64,000 nucleotides of DNA from NCBI RefSeq assembly GCF_016908015.1, contig NZ_JAFBDB010000003.1, positions 124,001 to 188,000 on the forward strand, given 5' to 3'. Origin of the DNA: Clostridium pascui. GTDB lineage: Bacteria; Bacillota; Clostridia; Clostridiales; Clostridiaceae. Position 1 is the stretch's first letter, and each line of letters opens with the position of its first letter. Shown piece after piece: positions 35,471-44,083 of this stretch. The position numbers and the translations under genes were made by a program. A model generated the notes under the pieces. It saw only the letters and a program-made list of their open reading frames with translations. It made no database searches and was not told the DNA's origin.

Positions 35471-36310
35471 TTGATAAACATAGGAAACTTTAATAAATTA
35501 AAAATTGTAAGAAGACCTGATTTTGGCTATTTCTTAGATGCAGGTACAGGAAAAACATCAGATGATATTTTGCTTCCAAATGGCAATGCTCTTAATATGG
35601 AACTTAGCATAGGCGATGAGGTCGATGCATTCATCTATACAGACTCAAAAGACAGAGTTATTGCCACATTAAAAAAACCTCTAGCTGAGGTAGGTGAAAT
35701 TGCTTACTTAAAAGTTGTTGCTAATACTAAAATAGGAAGCTTTATTGATATTGGGTTAGAAAAAGATATCTTGGTTCCACTTAAAGAAAAACTTTATGGA
35801 CTACAAACCGATAAGAATTATTTATTTTATATATACTTAGATAAGACTAAAAGAATAGCAGCTACTACAGATATAGATAAATACTTACAAACTGAATCCC
35901 CATATAAAGTAGGAGATACTGTTAAAGGTACAGTCTATGGCTTTCAAACTAACCAAAGTGTTATGGTAGCAGTAGATAACTTATATCAAGGAGTAATCTT
36001 AAGACATGAATATTTTACTGAAATAAATGCTGGTGATATACTAGATTTAAATGTAATAAAAATTTATGAAGATGGCAAACTAGGACTCACTCCAAGAAAA
36101 CGTGCTAAGGAAGAAAGAACTGAGCTTCAAGACACTATATTAGAATATTTAAAATCCCATGATGGATTTATGACTTTTAATGATAAAACCTCACCTGATG
36201 ACATATCTAAAACCTTTGGTGTGAGCAAAAATAACTTTAAAAATGCTCTAGGTGGGCTTATGAGAAAAGGATTAATAACTCAAGATGAGAAAGGAACTTC
36301 ACTTAAGTAA
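35471..36310 (+). CDS. CvfB-like S1-domain RNA-binding protein
   Basis: Protein of 279 residues resembling CvfB/YitL. It contains S1-type beta-barrel modules (GYFLDAGTGKTSDDILLPNG, residues about 19-38; GSFIDIGLEKDILVPLKEKL near 85-104; and a third after residue 145) and a winged-helix C-terminus with FGVSKNNFKNALGGLMRKGLI near 250. These proteins bind RNA; in staphylococci CvfB influences virulence gene expression. The start is TTG 35471 behind AAGCGAGG; no ATG fits the conserved N-terminus. Confidence 0.9.
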   Translation: MINIGNFNKLKIVRRPDFGYFLDAGTGKTSDDILLPNGNALNMELSIGDEVDAFIYTDSKDRVIATLKKPLAEVGEIAYLKVVANTKIGSFIDIGLEKDILVPLKEKLYGLQTDKNYLFYIYLDKTKRIAATTDIDKYLQTESPYKVGDTVKGTVYGFQTNQSVMVAVDNLYQGVILRHEYFTEINAGDILDLNVIKIYEDGKLGLTPRKRAKEERTELQDTILEYLKSHDGFMTFNDKTSPDDISKTFGVSKNNFKNALGGLMRKGLITQDEKGTSLK

Positions 36311-36313
36311 AAC

Positions 36314-36344
36314 AAAAAGGAAATTGCACTGCAATTTCCTTTTT
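36314..36344. terminator. Bidirectional terminator between the CvfB-like and TPR-like genes
   Basis: Perfect 14-bp stem AAAAAGGAAATTGC / GCAATTTCCTTTTT with a three-base loop; the stem ends supply a T-run in both directions for the two convergent genes. Confidence 0.85.
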
Positions 36345-36369
36345 AATCCATAGAACAATTCAATATTAT

Positions 36370-37173
36370 CTAGTTTATATACTCAGAAAATATTTCGTCG
36401 TAAATTTTGCCGTTTTCCTTATCTACTCCATACCATCCCATAGTTGCAGTGTGAGTCTGCATATTTTCAAATACATGTATAACATAAAAACTTCTTCCAT
36501 CATGAGTACTGTCATGATCGTACTGATAAATCATATTTTGAGATGTACTTGGAAATTTACTTTTAACTATTTTAATTGCCCCTTCTACAGTAATTCCTTT
36601 TTGTGACTCTTGCTGCTTCTTAATTTCTTCTTGTTTTTTCTTCTCTATTTCAGCTTTTAAAGTTTGTCCCTCTTTACTCTCACTGTCAACTTTAAATACT
36701 TCTTGCAGATATTTATTTGCATCATCAAGCTTGTTTTCCTTTAATGCCTTATCTGCGTTTTTAATATTTAATGTAGCATACTCTCTCTTACATTCAAGAA
36801 TCTTCTCTTGAGCATCATTATACATTTTTTTATCTTCTTTTGTTATCTTACTAAACTTTTCTATTGCCTCTAAATATTTTTTTTCATTTAAAAGTTTTAT
36901 TCCATCATTATATATAATTTTTTCTTCCTTTAAGGTCTCAGCTGCTTTGATACTTCTTCTTACATTTTCATCATCCTTATAATTTAATGATTGCTGAAAA
37001 ACCTTTATAGCATCATCATACTTTCCTTCATCCATATATCTATTAGCAGTTTTAATTAAATCACTGTATCCTTGATTCTTATTAAACTTATATATTCCAG
37101 TTCCTGCTCCTGCTAAAATCACTAAGACTATAATTCCTAAGATAATTTTAGACTTTAAAGTATTTAATTTCAT
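36370..37173 (-). CDS. Membrane-anchored TPR-like protein
   Basis: Protein of 267 residues from ATG 37173 behind GGGGGTG. A single N-terminal membrane anchor (ILGIIVLVILAGAGTGIY, about residues 11-28) is followed by three to four TPR-like helical pairs: YMDEGKYDDAIKVFQQSL, LLNEKKYLEAIEKFSKI and ALKENKLDDANKYLQEV. After a short coiled coil (residues about 183-193), residues about 195-267 form a small alpha/beta domain (GITVEGAIKIVKSKFP, SFYVIHVFENM) of unknown function, perhaps PepSY-like. Most of it should face outside the membrane. No specific role can be assigned. Confidence 0.75.
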   Translation of the reverse strand: MKLNTLKSKIILGIIVLVILAGAGTGIYKFNKNQGYSDLIKTANRYMDEGKYDDAIKVFQQSLNYKDDENVRRSIKAAETLKEEKIIYNDGIKLLNEKKYLEAIEKFSKITKEDKKMYNDAQEKILECKREYATLNIKNADKALKENKLDDANKYLQEVFKVDSESKEGQTLKAEIEKKKQEEIKKQQESQKGITVEGAIKIVKSKFPSTSQNMIYQYDHDSTHDGRSFYVIHVFENMQTHTATMGWYGVDKENGKIYDEIFSEYIN

Positions 37174-37340
37174 AAATCGCACCCCCTATATTGACTGTAT
37201 AATACATATTATAATTCTATCATACAAAAACAAAATTGCGAAGGAATTTCCCTAAATATAGTAACAAATTATCGAGCTTCTTCATATACTATAACAACAA
37301 CATATTACATAGTTTTGAACATTTTTGTAAAGGAGGTATT

Positions 37341-37934
37341 ATGGATAAATCCCTCTATACTCGTTATATAGAAAATTTTCGCATAAACTTATTAGATTGT
37401 AAGTTTCTTGGTAAGGGTCATAATGGCATAATTTATATGCTCCCTGAAGATAAAGTCATTAAAATTTGTTTTAATCCTGAAAGTTGCAAAAAAGAGTACG
37501 ATATCCTAGAAAAGGTAAATGGAAACAAGTATTTTCCTAGAGTTTACGGCATGTCTGGAAATTATATGATACGAGACTATATCGATGGAATACCCTTAAA
37601 TAAATATATAAAGCGTTTTGGATTAAGTAAAGAGCTGTCATTAAATCTCATAGATTTATTAGAGGAATTTAAAAAATTAGAATTTTCCAAGCTTGATTTA
37701 CGTTGTAAAGATATAATAGTAAAGCCTGATGGAGAAGTCATGGTCATAGATCCTAAAAAGTTTTATTCAAAGAATAGAGATTTTCCAAGGCATTTAACAA
37801 AAGGACTTTACAAATTGCATGTACTTAAATCCTTTATGAAGAATCTCAAAGAAGTACGACCAGATCTATACAATCAGTGGAATAAAAAAATAAATGATTA
37901 TATTAAAATAATAAAAAGGAAAGCACATAAATAA
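37341..37934 (+). CDS. Atypical protein-kinase-like protein
   Basis: Protein of 197 residues from ATG 37341 behind AGGAGG; the open frame upstream is not conserved-looking. It resembles a minimal kinase fold. A glycine loop is GKGHNGIIYML, the Lys is in DKVIKICF, the helix-C Glu in KKEYDILEKV and the hinge YMIRDYIDGIPL. The catalytic-loop equivalent is LDLRCKDIIVKPDGE, with Asp but no standard HRD...N, and VIDPKKFY stands where DFG is expected. Similar small proteins in clostridia are annotated as kinase-like. Activity is uncertain. It overlaps its own terminator at the stop codon. Confidence 0.75.
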   Translation: MDKSLYTRYIENFRINLLDCKFLGKGHNGIIYMLPEDKVIKICFNPESCKKEYDILEKVNGNKYFPRVYGMSGNYMIRDYIDGIPLNKYIKRFGLSKELSLNLIDLLEEFKKLEFSKLDLRCKDIIVKPDGEVMVIDPKKFYSKNRDFPRHLTKGLYKLHVLKSFMKNLKEVRPDLYNQWNKKINDYIKIIKRKAHK

Positions 37935-37947
37935 TGCTTTCCTTTTT
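37913..37947. terminator. Terminator overlapping the end of the kinase-like gene
   Basis: Perfect 13-bp stem AAAAAGGAAAGCA / TGCTTTCCTTTTT around a nine-base loop that includes the stop codon region. T-runs on both sides make it usable for the convergent metallo-hydrolase gene too. Confidence 0.85.
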
Positions 37948-37985
37948 ATTTATGTGCAATTCTTATATAAGATATTAAATATTCA

Positions 37986-38720
37986 TTAAAGGACCATTTC
38001 TTCTCCTCTTTTAGCTATCTCCACAACTTTGGTTTCGTAATTTTTCACTTTAGACTGGAACTTCTTTATAACTTCATAATTTCTGCCAAAGTGCATGGGT
38101 ATTAATATCTTTGGACTTAGCTCTTTTATAAAGTATTCCCCACCCAAATAATGGCTTTCTATAAGTCTTGGATCTACTGGAAAAAATACTATATCTACTT
38201 TGTTATCTTTAATGCTTTCAATTTCTTGCTTAAATATCTTTTCTTGGTTTTGATTAAACTCCTCGGATTCATCGAACCAGTGCCACCAATTTAAATCCCC
38301 TGCATGAAAAATATTCACACCATCCACTTTAAGCCAAAATGATACCCCTGCATCTGTAGATCCATAAGTCTTAATTAAAACACCCTCAATATTTAAAGTT
38401 TCATAAGGCGCTACTATATTTATACTTTGATCTTTATCTTGTATCTCAATATCACTACTTAATATATACGTTATATCTTTCCTTTTCTTTCTCCACTCTA
38501 AAACACAAGGATTAAAATGATCTTCATGTCCATGAGATATGAAAACTAATACTTTTTTATTAGTAAATAACTCTTTTTCTGTAATAACACCATTAGTTAT
38601 ATCATTTTGTCCTCCGTCAACGGAATCTAAATAATAATCAAATATTAATAAATAATTTTCTGTTTCAATTAAAAATCCGCTGTTAAAAAGATAGTTTACT
38701 TTTATATTATATTTTTCCAC
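37986..38720 (-). CDS. Metallo-beta-lactamase fold hydrolase, UlaG-like
   Basis: Protein of 244 residues in the MBL superfamily. The zinc motif HGHEDHFNP lies near residues 60-68, a second His/Asp block is FHAGDLNWWHWFDE near 135-148, and MHFGRNYEV near 209 supplies the terminal His. It is close in layout to UlaG-like L-ascorbate-6-phosphate lactonase relatives, but the substrate is unknown. No transporter or sugar genes are adjacent. Confidence 0.85.
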   Translation of the reverse strand: MEKYNIKVNYLFNSGFLIETENYLLIFDYYLDSVDGGQNDITNGVITEKELFTNKKVLVFISHGHEDHFNPCVLEWRKKRKDITYILSSDIEIQDKDQSINIVAPYETLNIEGVLIKTYGSTDAGVSFWLKVDGVNIFHAGDLNWWHWFDESEEFNQNQEKIFKQEIESIKDNKVDIVFFPVDPRLIESHYLGGEYFIKELSPKILIPMHFGRNYEVIKKFQSKVKNYETKVVEIAKRGEEMVL

Positions 38721-38830
38721 AAAAACTCCACCCTTCCTAATAAAAATTCATATTCATTCAGACATTTTCTTTTTCTTATAACAAGGTTATAATGTTTTAT
38801 ATAAATATCATCCCAAAGGAGTGAATTATA

Positions 38831-39199
38831 ATGAAATTTACATTCGACCACAATAACATCAACGTTTTAGACCTTGAAAAAAGTATTGATTTTTATAAAG
38901 AAGCATTAGGTTTTGAAGTAATGCGCACTAAAGAAGCAAGTGATGGAAGCTTTATATTAAAGTTTCTAGGCGACGGAGTTACTTCCCACAGTTTGGAATT
39001 AACATGGCTTAAAGATAGAACTGAAGCTTATAATTTAGGAGAAAATGAGTTCCATCTTGCTGTTAGGGTTGATGACTTCGATGCAGCTTACGAACATCAT
39101 AAAAAAATGGAATGTATTTGCTATGAAAACAAAGCAATGGGCATATATTTTATAATTGATCCAGATGGTTATTGGACAGAAATTCTTCCTAAAAAATAG
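38831..39199 (+). CDS. VOC family protein, glyoxalase I-like
   Basis: Vicinal oxygen chelate protein of 122 residues with two beta-alpha-beta-beta-beta modules. It shows FDHNNINVLDLEKSIDFYKEALGF (residues about 4-27), SLELTWLKDR with a metal-ligand Glu, FHLAVRVDDFDAAY with His, and FIIDPDGYWTEILP with the final Glu. The ligand set fits lactoylglutathione lyase (methylglyoxal detoxification), although clostridia may use another thiol. AAAGGAGTG precedes the ATG. It is monocistronic. Confidence 0.88.
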   Translation: MKFTFDHNNINVLDLEKSIDFYKEALGFEVMRTKEASDGSFILKFLGDGVTSHSLELTWLKDRTEAYNLGENEFHLAVRVDDFDAAYEHHKKMECICYENKAMGIYFIIDPDGYWTEILPKK

Positions 39200-39204
39200 T
39201 GATT

Positions 39205-39231
39205 ATAAAAGGTTGCAGAGCAACCTTTTAT
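39205..39231. terminator. Bidirectional terminator between the VOC and RNase-like genes
   Basis: Perfect 12-bp stem ATAAAAGGTTGC / GCAACCTTTTAT with a three-base loop. It overlaps the last codons of the convergent beta-CASP gene. Confidence 0.8.
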
Positions 39232-40730
39232 ATCTCTCTTTCTACAATTTTTATAATTTCATCCTTGCTCATATGATCTACATCCATATTTTTTATAATC
39301 TCTAGTAGCTTATCCTTTTTAGATAATTTAATCTCGTCACCTTCTCCTATTTCTATCACTTGATTTGGTGCAATTATTTCTGAATCAATATTTTCATTTT
39401 CAATGAGTTCTTTAAAACTAAACATACTTTCTGCATCTCCATGAACTAAAAATACCCTTTTAGGCTTTTTTACAAATCCCGTAATCCATTCATAAAGACC
39501 ATTTCTATCTGCATGCCCCGATAATCCATGTAAATTATAAATCTTTGCATTTACTGCTATTTCCTCACCAAATACTCTAACCTTTTTAGATCCATCAACA
39601 ATTGTTCTACCTAAGGTACCTTCTGCTTGGTATCCTACAAATACAATTGAACATTCCTTTCTCCATAGATTATGTTTTAAATGATGTTTTATTCGTCCTG
39701 CCTCGCACATACCACTTGCAGATATTATTACAGCTCCATTTTGAATTTTATTTAGCTCAGATGACTCCTGCTGAGATTTTGTAAATACTAACCCTTTAAA
39801 CTCTAAGGGATTATCTCCTCTTTCCAGGTATTTTTTTGCTTCTTCATCATAATATTTTTCATGCCTTTTAAATATGCTGGTAGCTTCTGTAGCAAGTGGG
39901 CTATCTACATAAACCGTACAATTTTTTAATTCATTATTTTCCACATATTTATTTAGCATATATAACACTTCTTGAGTTCTTCCAACTGCAAATGATGGTA
40001 TGATTACATTTCCTCCTCTTTTTACAGTATCCTTTATAATAGATGCAAGGCTTTTCATATCCTCTTCCATTTTTGTATGAAACCTATCTCCATAGGTTGT
40101 TTCCATAATTACATAATCTGCATATTTAATTTTGGAAGGATCTTTTAATATAGGAAGTCCCTTATTTCCTATATCTCCACTATAGACAAGTCGTATTTCT
40201 TTATTATCTTCTTTTGCAATTAGTTCCACCATTGCAGAACCTAATAGATGTCCTGCATCCCTAAATATTATTTCAAGTCCATCAAATAACTTTATAATAT
40301 TATCATAAGGGTATCCCTTAAAAAAAGTTAAAGATTCTACAGCATCATTACTAGTATATAAGGGATCAATACCTTTCAACCCTTGTCTTATTCTTTTTCT
40401 GTTTTTCCACTCCGCTTCAGCTTCCTGTATATACCCACTATCTGGGAGCATAACAGAACATAGGTCCTTTGTGGCATCTGTACATATAACCTGTCCCTTA
40501 AATCCACGTTTATAAAGTAATGGTATTCTTCCTGAATGATCTATATGTGCATGAGATAATATTACATAATCTACTTCATTTGCATTAAAGGGGAAGTACT
40601 CATTTTCTTTTTCAATAGCCCCATTGCCTTGGTATAGACCTAAATCCAAAAGTATTAATTTATCTTTAATCCTTAATATATGACATGAGCCAGTAACCGT
40701 TCTGGCTGCTCCATAAAATTGAATTTTCAT
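39228..40730 (-). CDS. Beta-CASP metallo-beta-lactamase ribonuclease-like protein
   Basis: Protein of 500 residues from ATG 40730 (GTAGGTG upstream; a GTG three codons earlier overlaps that site). MBL motifs are SHAHIDHSGRIPLLY (near residues 57-71) and GSAMVELI; the beta-CASP region holds the ETTYGDRFH, FAVGRTQEVLY, SASGMCEAGRIKHHL and NLHGLSGHADRNGLYEW blocks. This is the CPSF/YSH1-like arrangement of an RNA-processing nuclease. The C-terminal about 35 residues are a helical tail. The substrate is unknown, but metal and catalytic positions look complete. Confidence 0.9.
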   Translation of the reverse strand: MKIQFYGAARTVTGSCHILRIKDKLILLDLGLYQGNGAIEKENEYFPFNANEVDYVILSHAHIDHSGRIPLLYKRGFKGQVICTDATKDLCSVMLPDSGYIQEAEAEWKNRKRIRQGLKGIDPLYTSNDAVESLTFFKGYPYDNIIKLFDGLEIIFRDAGHLLGSAMVELIAKEDNKEIRLVYSGDIGNKGLPILKDPSKIKYADYVIMETTYGDRFHTKMEEDMKSLASIIKDTVKRGGNVIIPSFAVGRTQEVLYMLNKYVENNELKNCTVYVDSPLATEATSIFKRHEKYYDEEAKKYLERGDNPLEFKGLVFTKSQQESSELNKIQNGAVIISASGMCEAGRIKHHLKHNLWRKECSIVFVGYQAEGTLGRTIVDGSKKVRVFGEEIAVNAKIYNLHGLSGHADRNGLYEWITGFVKKPKRVFLVHGDAESMFSFKELIENENIDSEIIAPNQVIEIGEGDEIKLSKKDKLLEIIKNMDVDHMSKDEIIKIVEREI

Positions 40731-40883
40731 ATCGAGCACCTACTTTCTTAGCAAAATAAAAACATTATATATATAATATTAATTCACTAATAAGTTTGTG
40801 TAAATATAAATGTATGACTTATTTAAATTTTCATTTAATTTTCAGATTGTTATATCCTGTTCATTTAATTTCTTAATAATAAA

Positions 40884-40907
40884 AAGCCTGGTAATTTACC
40901 AGGCCTT
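40884..40907 (-). terminator. Terminator of the holin-like gene
   Basis: On the minus strand AAGGCCTGGTAA and TTACCAGGCTT arms pair and are followed by TTTTTATTATTAAG, just past the stop at 40917. Confidence 0.85.
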
Positions 40908-40916
40908 AATATAAAT

Positions 40917-41291
40917 TTACATTGATCTTCCAGGAATTACTGCATCTAATATTCCAATTGCTAGTGCTGCAAGTAAAGCACCTATCATAGATACACTCAT
41001 GTTAGGAACTATAAACTGTGTTATATATATTATAACAGCTGCAATTAGAAATCCTTTTATACCTTTTCCAAAAGGTGATGCATCTACTCCCATAGCTCTT
41101 TCTACTCCCCAGTCTATTAATGTTATAACAACTGCTGCTATTATATAAGACCATAATCCTATGATACTAAATCCTGGAGTTAAAAATGATGCTATAGCTA
41201 ATATAATAGCAGTAACTATGAGCCTTACTATTATACTCCCTGCACCTGAACCTGTACGTGTATCTTCTCTTCTTCTTTCTTCATCTGCCAT
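40917..41291 (-). CDS. Phage-holin-4-like (YvlD-type) membrane protein
   Basis: Protein of 124 residues. After a charged, Arg-rich N-terminus (residues 1-18) come four hydrophobic segments, about residues 22-40, 46-62, 80-97 and 101-119, separated by short loops including GVERAMGVDASPFGKG. This matches the 4-TM holin-like family related to YvlD, found widely in non-phage loci. No lysin or phage gene is near, so a cell-envelope role is more likely than lysis. Confidence 0.8.
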   Translation of the reverse strand: MADEERRREDTRTGSGAGSIIVRLIVTAIILAIASFLTPGFSIIGLWSYIIAAVVITLIDWGVERAMGVDASPFGKGIKGFLIAAVIIYITQFIVPNMSVSMIGALLAALAIGILDAVIPGRSM

Positions 41292-41457
41292 AAATTATTC
41301 ACTCCCTCTAATTAAATGTTAATTTGATATACTATTAATTTGCCCATAAAGATGTTTTTTTATTATACTTACTTTTCCCTAAAATTTTTATTTTATCCTA
41401 AATTTATAAATATCAATAAATTTATTAAGAAGTTTTTATGAAAACTTTGTTAAATAG

Positions 41458-41486
41458 TTGACAATATATATTTTTTTTGATATTAT
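41458..41486 (+). promoter_or_regulatory. Promoter of the STAS-like gene
   Basis: TTGACA at 41458-41463, 17-base spacer, TATTAT at 41481-41486; about 90 bases of leader follow before the gene. Confidence 0.75.
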
Positions 41487-41498
41487 AATACTAACAAG

Positions 41499-41528
41499 AC
41501 AGAATAAACAAACAAAACAGAATAAACA
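41499..41528. repeat. Direct repeat in the leader of the STAS-like gene
   Basis: ACAGAATAAACA occurs at 41499-41510 and 41517-41528, an 18-base period, immediately downstream of the promoter. It could be an operator or RNA-binding repeat; function unknown. Confidence 0.5.
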
Positions 41529-41582
41529 GATAATTTAAGGCAATATATTATATTACACTTTAAAATTTGGGAGGAATTAATT

Positions 41583-41855
41583 ATGAAAGAAGTAAAAGTA
41601 AGAGATTTAATAGGATCAGAACTAAAAAATGAAGATGCAATAATACTTAAAGGTTTAATAGCTGAAAACTTACAGAATAAAATAATACTTGATTTTGAGG
41701 ATACAAAAACTATACCTGGAACATTCTTTGCTAGTCTTTTAACTGATTTAATCAGTACAAAAACTAGAGATTATGTTGCTTCAAACGTAGTCGTTAAAAA
41801 TTTATCAAATGAAAACGACTTTAAAAAAGTTCTTTTGGGTACATCAGTGTGTTAA
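41583..41855 (+). CDS. STAS-like DUF4325 protein
   Basis: Protein of 90 residues matching the DUF4325 STAS-like family. It shows KVRDLIGSELKNEDAIILKG, then the core strand KIILDFEDTKTIPGTFFASLLTD (residues about 32-54). As in anti-sigma-factor antagonists, a residue-rich loop follows the strand, but no phosphorylatable Ser is obvious in the standard place. The family often sits in regulatory or defence-like contexts; here it stands alone with its own promoter, an 18-base-period direct repeat in the leader and a terminator. GGAGG precedes the ATG. Confidence 0.8.
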   Translation: MKEVKVRDLIGSELKNEDAIILKGLIAENLQNKIILDFEDTKTIPGTFFASLLTDLISTKTRDYVASNVVVKNLSNENDFKKVLLGTSVC

Positions 41856-41902
41856 TAAATAAGATATCTCAAATAATTATAAAAATATGTGCTGAATATA
41901 AG

Positions 41903-41947
41903 AAGTAGATGTGAAATTATATTATAAAATTTCACATCTACTTTTTT
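41903..41947 (+). terminator. Terminator of the STAS-like gene
   Basis: AAGTAGATGTGAAATT and AATTTCACATCTACTT pair perfectly over 16 bp and are followed by TTTTT. Confidence 0.9.
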
Positions 41948-41981
41948 AATTAAATTTTTCATAATTTAAGAACATTATTTA

Positions 41982-42558
41982 CTATACTATAAAGCCAGAT
42001 ATAATTTCCTCAAGTTTTCTTGCCATATCTGATAATCCTTCCATAGTCTTTTCTATTTCAGACATGGTGCTTAATTGTTCTTCTATACTTGCACTCATGT
42101 TTCCAGTGCCCTTTGCAATTTCATTTGAAGAAATTCCAATGTTTGTTATAGCTCTTTCTATCTCCTTGTTACTTTCCAACTGTTCTTCATTTGCAGTATC
42201 AATTTGTTCCATTTCATTTACTATATCCCTCTATATTGTGAATTATATTTTGTATGCTTTCTCCAACTTCTGAGGCCTTTATAACTCCAACAGCTACCTT
42301 CTCCTTAACTTGATCAACGGACCCAACTGCAGATTCTGTTTTAACCTGAGTTTCTCTTATAAGTATTGAAATTTCACTAGCTGCTTTATTAATTTCATCT
42401 GCTGCTACATTAAAATCCTCTTCCTACTTCACCTGCACGAGCAGCCTCTAGAGCTGCATTTAAATTGAATTAAATCCTATAATCACAAGAAAAGTTAAGA
42501 AGCTAACTGAAAGTATACTAATTTTTTGAGCTAATTTAATATTCTGTAAAAATTTCAT
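41982..42558 (-). pseudogene. Decayed methyl-accepting chemotaxis protein
   Basis: A chemoreceptor gene broken by a large internal deletion and several frame lesions. From ATG 42558 the minus strand reads an intact start and first membrane helix (MKFLQNIKLAQKISILSV, then FLTFLVIIGF). It then jumps directly into the signalling tip (LNAALEAARAGEVGRGF), so the ligand domain, second membrane helix and HAMP are gone. After further frame breaks near 42410-42450 and 42215 the C-terminal helix continues to 41982 (EIAKGTGNMSASIEEQ). Only the last 76 codons form an open frame with an internal ATG. It cannot make a functional receptor. Confidence 0.88.
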
Positions 42559-42571
42559 ATTTGTTTCCCCT

Positions 42572-44083
42572 TTAAATCAATTTATCTTCTTTGGCTTTTT
42601 CTACATCAAACCAAAACATAACCCCGCCTTCTTCATTTATTACTCCATAATCGTTTTGATGTAGTTCTTGAATTCCCTTAACAATAGAAAGCCCAAGGCC
42701 CGATCCACCATAACTTCTAGTTCTAGCCTTATCTACCTTGTAAAAACTAGTCCAAATTTTATCTAATGACTCTTGCGGAATGTGTTTACCTGAATTATAT
42801 ACAAACACCCTTATCTTATCTTCCATGGATTTTACTTCAACTGAAATAATTTTTTTATCATCTACATGATTTACTGCATTATTAATATAATTTATAATTA
42901 CCTGTTCTATCCTTACCATATCTGCATAAACCAATATATTTTCTCTCTTTAATACTTGTAAATTGACTTCCTTTTGATCAAAAACAGTTGTAAATTTATT
43001 AAGTACTGAAGTAATCATAGATGAAATATCAAATACATTTTTCTCTATTTCATAATATCCTGACTCAATTTGTGATAAATTTAAAAGATCCTTTACTAGT
43101 TGATTCATTCTAGCTGATTCATTCATAATTACATCGCAATAAAACTCTTTGCTTTCTTCATCCTCTATTACATTGCTCTTTAACCCTTCTGCATATCCCT
43201 GAATTAGCGCAATAGGAGTTTTTAATTCATGTGATACATTAGATACAAATTCTTTTCTCATTTCATCTATTTTTCTTTCCCTTTCTATATCTTCCATCAA
43301 ATTCTGGTTTTTTTCATTCAACTCTGATATAGTATTATCTAATTTATGAGATAAAAAATTTATATTCTTACTAAGTTCTCCTATTTCATCTTCACTTTTT
43401 ATATTACTTATTTCAGAAAAATTCAATTTCGCCATGTTTTCAGTAATTTTATTAAGTTCTAAGATTGGACTTGTAAATTTTCTAGCAAATAAATACGACC
43501 AAATACTTCCTAAAATAATTACTATAATTCCTGTAAACATCATAAAACGATTAGCAATGGATGCATTTTCAGCAATAGCTGGCATTGAAGTTCTAACAAT
43601 CAAAAAATCCCCTGTTTTTAATACAGTTATCATAGTCAAAAAATCAATTTTCAGCTCAATATCTTTTTGAATCTGGAAATAAGTTTGCTGCCTTTTAGAA
43701 GAGTCTTCTAGACCATTTGGATAAACTTCTTGATTTTTATCTGGTATACCCTTCCCGATTTCCTTACGAAACTCCCCTTGAACAAATCTATTTTCATTTA
43801 TTATCCTAGCAAAGGTACTATACTTAGGCTTTCCTTTATTATTAACAATTAATATATTAGCCCCTGTAGAATTTTCAAACATCTCTAAATCTAAGGCAAT
43901 ATCTCCTGGATTTCCTGTATATATTTCATTTATTTTATTGCTATTTTTTATAAGTTTATCTTTCTTTTCTGACATATAATATTCTTCAAGAAATTGTGTA
44001 TTGAGCAACCAAAAAAACAGAACAAAAAATATAACCAATACATTAGTTGCAATAAACAGCTTATATCTTATAGACTTTTTCAT
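42572..44083 (-). CDS. Sensor histidine kinase
   Basis: Transmembrane HisKA kinase of 503 residues. TM1 spans about residues 9-27 and TM2 about 178-200, with an extracytoplasmic domain of about 150 residues between them. HAMP follows (about 200-255), then HisKA with VSNVSHELKTPIALIQGYAEGL (phospho-His in SHELKTP), then HATPase with NYINNAVNHV, VYNSGKHIP and YGGSGLGLSIVKGI. It overlaps the response regulator gene by 4 bases (ATGA), so the two are a translationally coupled pair. The ligand is unknown. Confidence 0.94.
   Translation of the reverse strand: MKKSIRYKLFIATNVLVIFFVLFFWLLNTQFLEEYYMSEKKDKLIKNSNKINEIYTGNPGDIALDLEMFENSTGANILIVNNKGKPKYSTFARIINENRFVQGEFRKEIGKGIPDKNQEVYPNGLEDSSKRQQTYFQIQKDIELKIDFLTMITVLKTGDFLIVRTSMPAIAENASIANRFMMFTGIIVIILGSIWSYLFARKFTSPILELNKITENMAKLNFSEISNIKSEDEIGELSKNINFLSHKLDNTISELNEKNQNLMEDIERERKIDEMRKEFVSNVSHELKTPIALIQGYAEGLKSNVIEDEESKEFYCDVIMNESARMNQLVKDLLNLSQIESGYYEIEKNVFDISSMITSVLNKFTTVFDQKEVNLQVLKRENILVYADMVRIEQVIINYINNAVNHVDDKKIISVEVKSMEDKIRVFVYNSGKHIPQESLDKIWTSFYKVDKARTRSYGGSGLGLSIVKGIQELHQNDYGVINEEGGVMFWFDVEKAKEDKLI

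Noticed and set aside
40917-41291. Phage remnant because of the holin-like family
   Set aside because: No other phage gene, integrase, att-like repeat or tRNA is nearby; this family is common in ordinary bacterial loci.
41982-42212. A separate 76-residue protein
   Set aside because: It is the C-terminal signalling helix of a chemoreceptor; the rest of that gene is visible upstream with deletion and frame breaks, and the ATG is internal.
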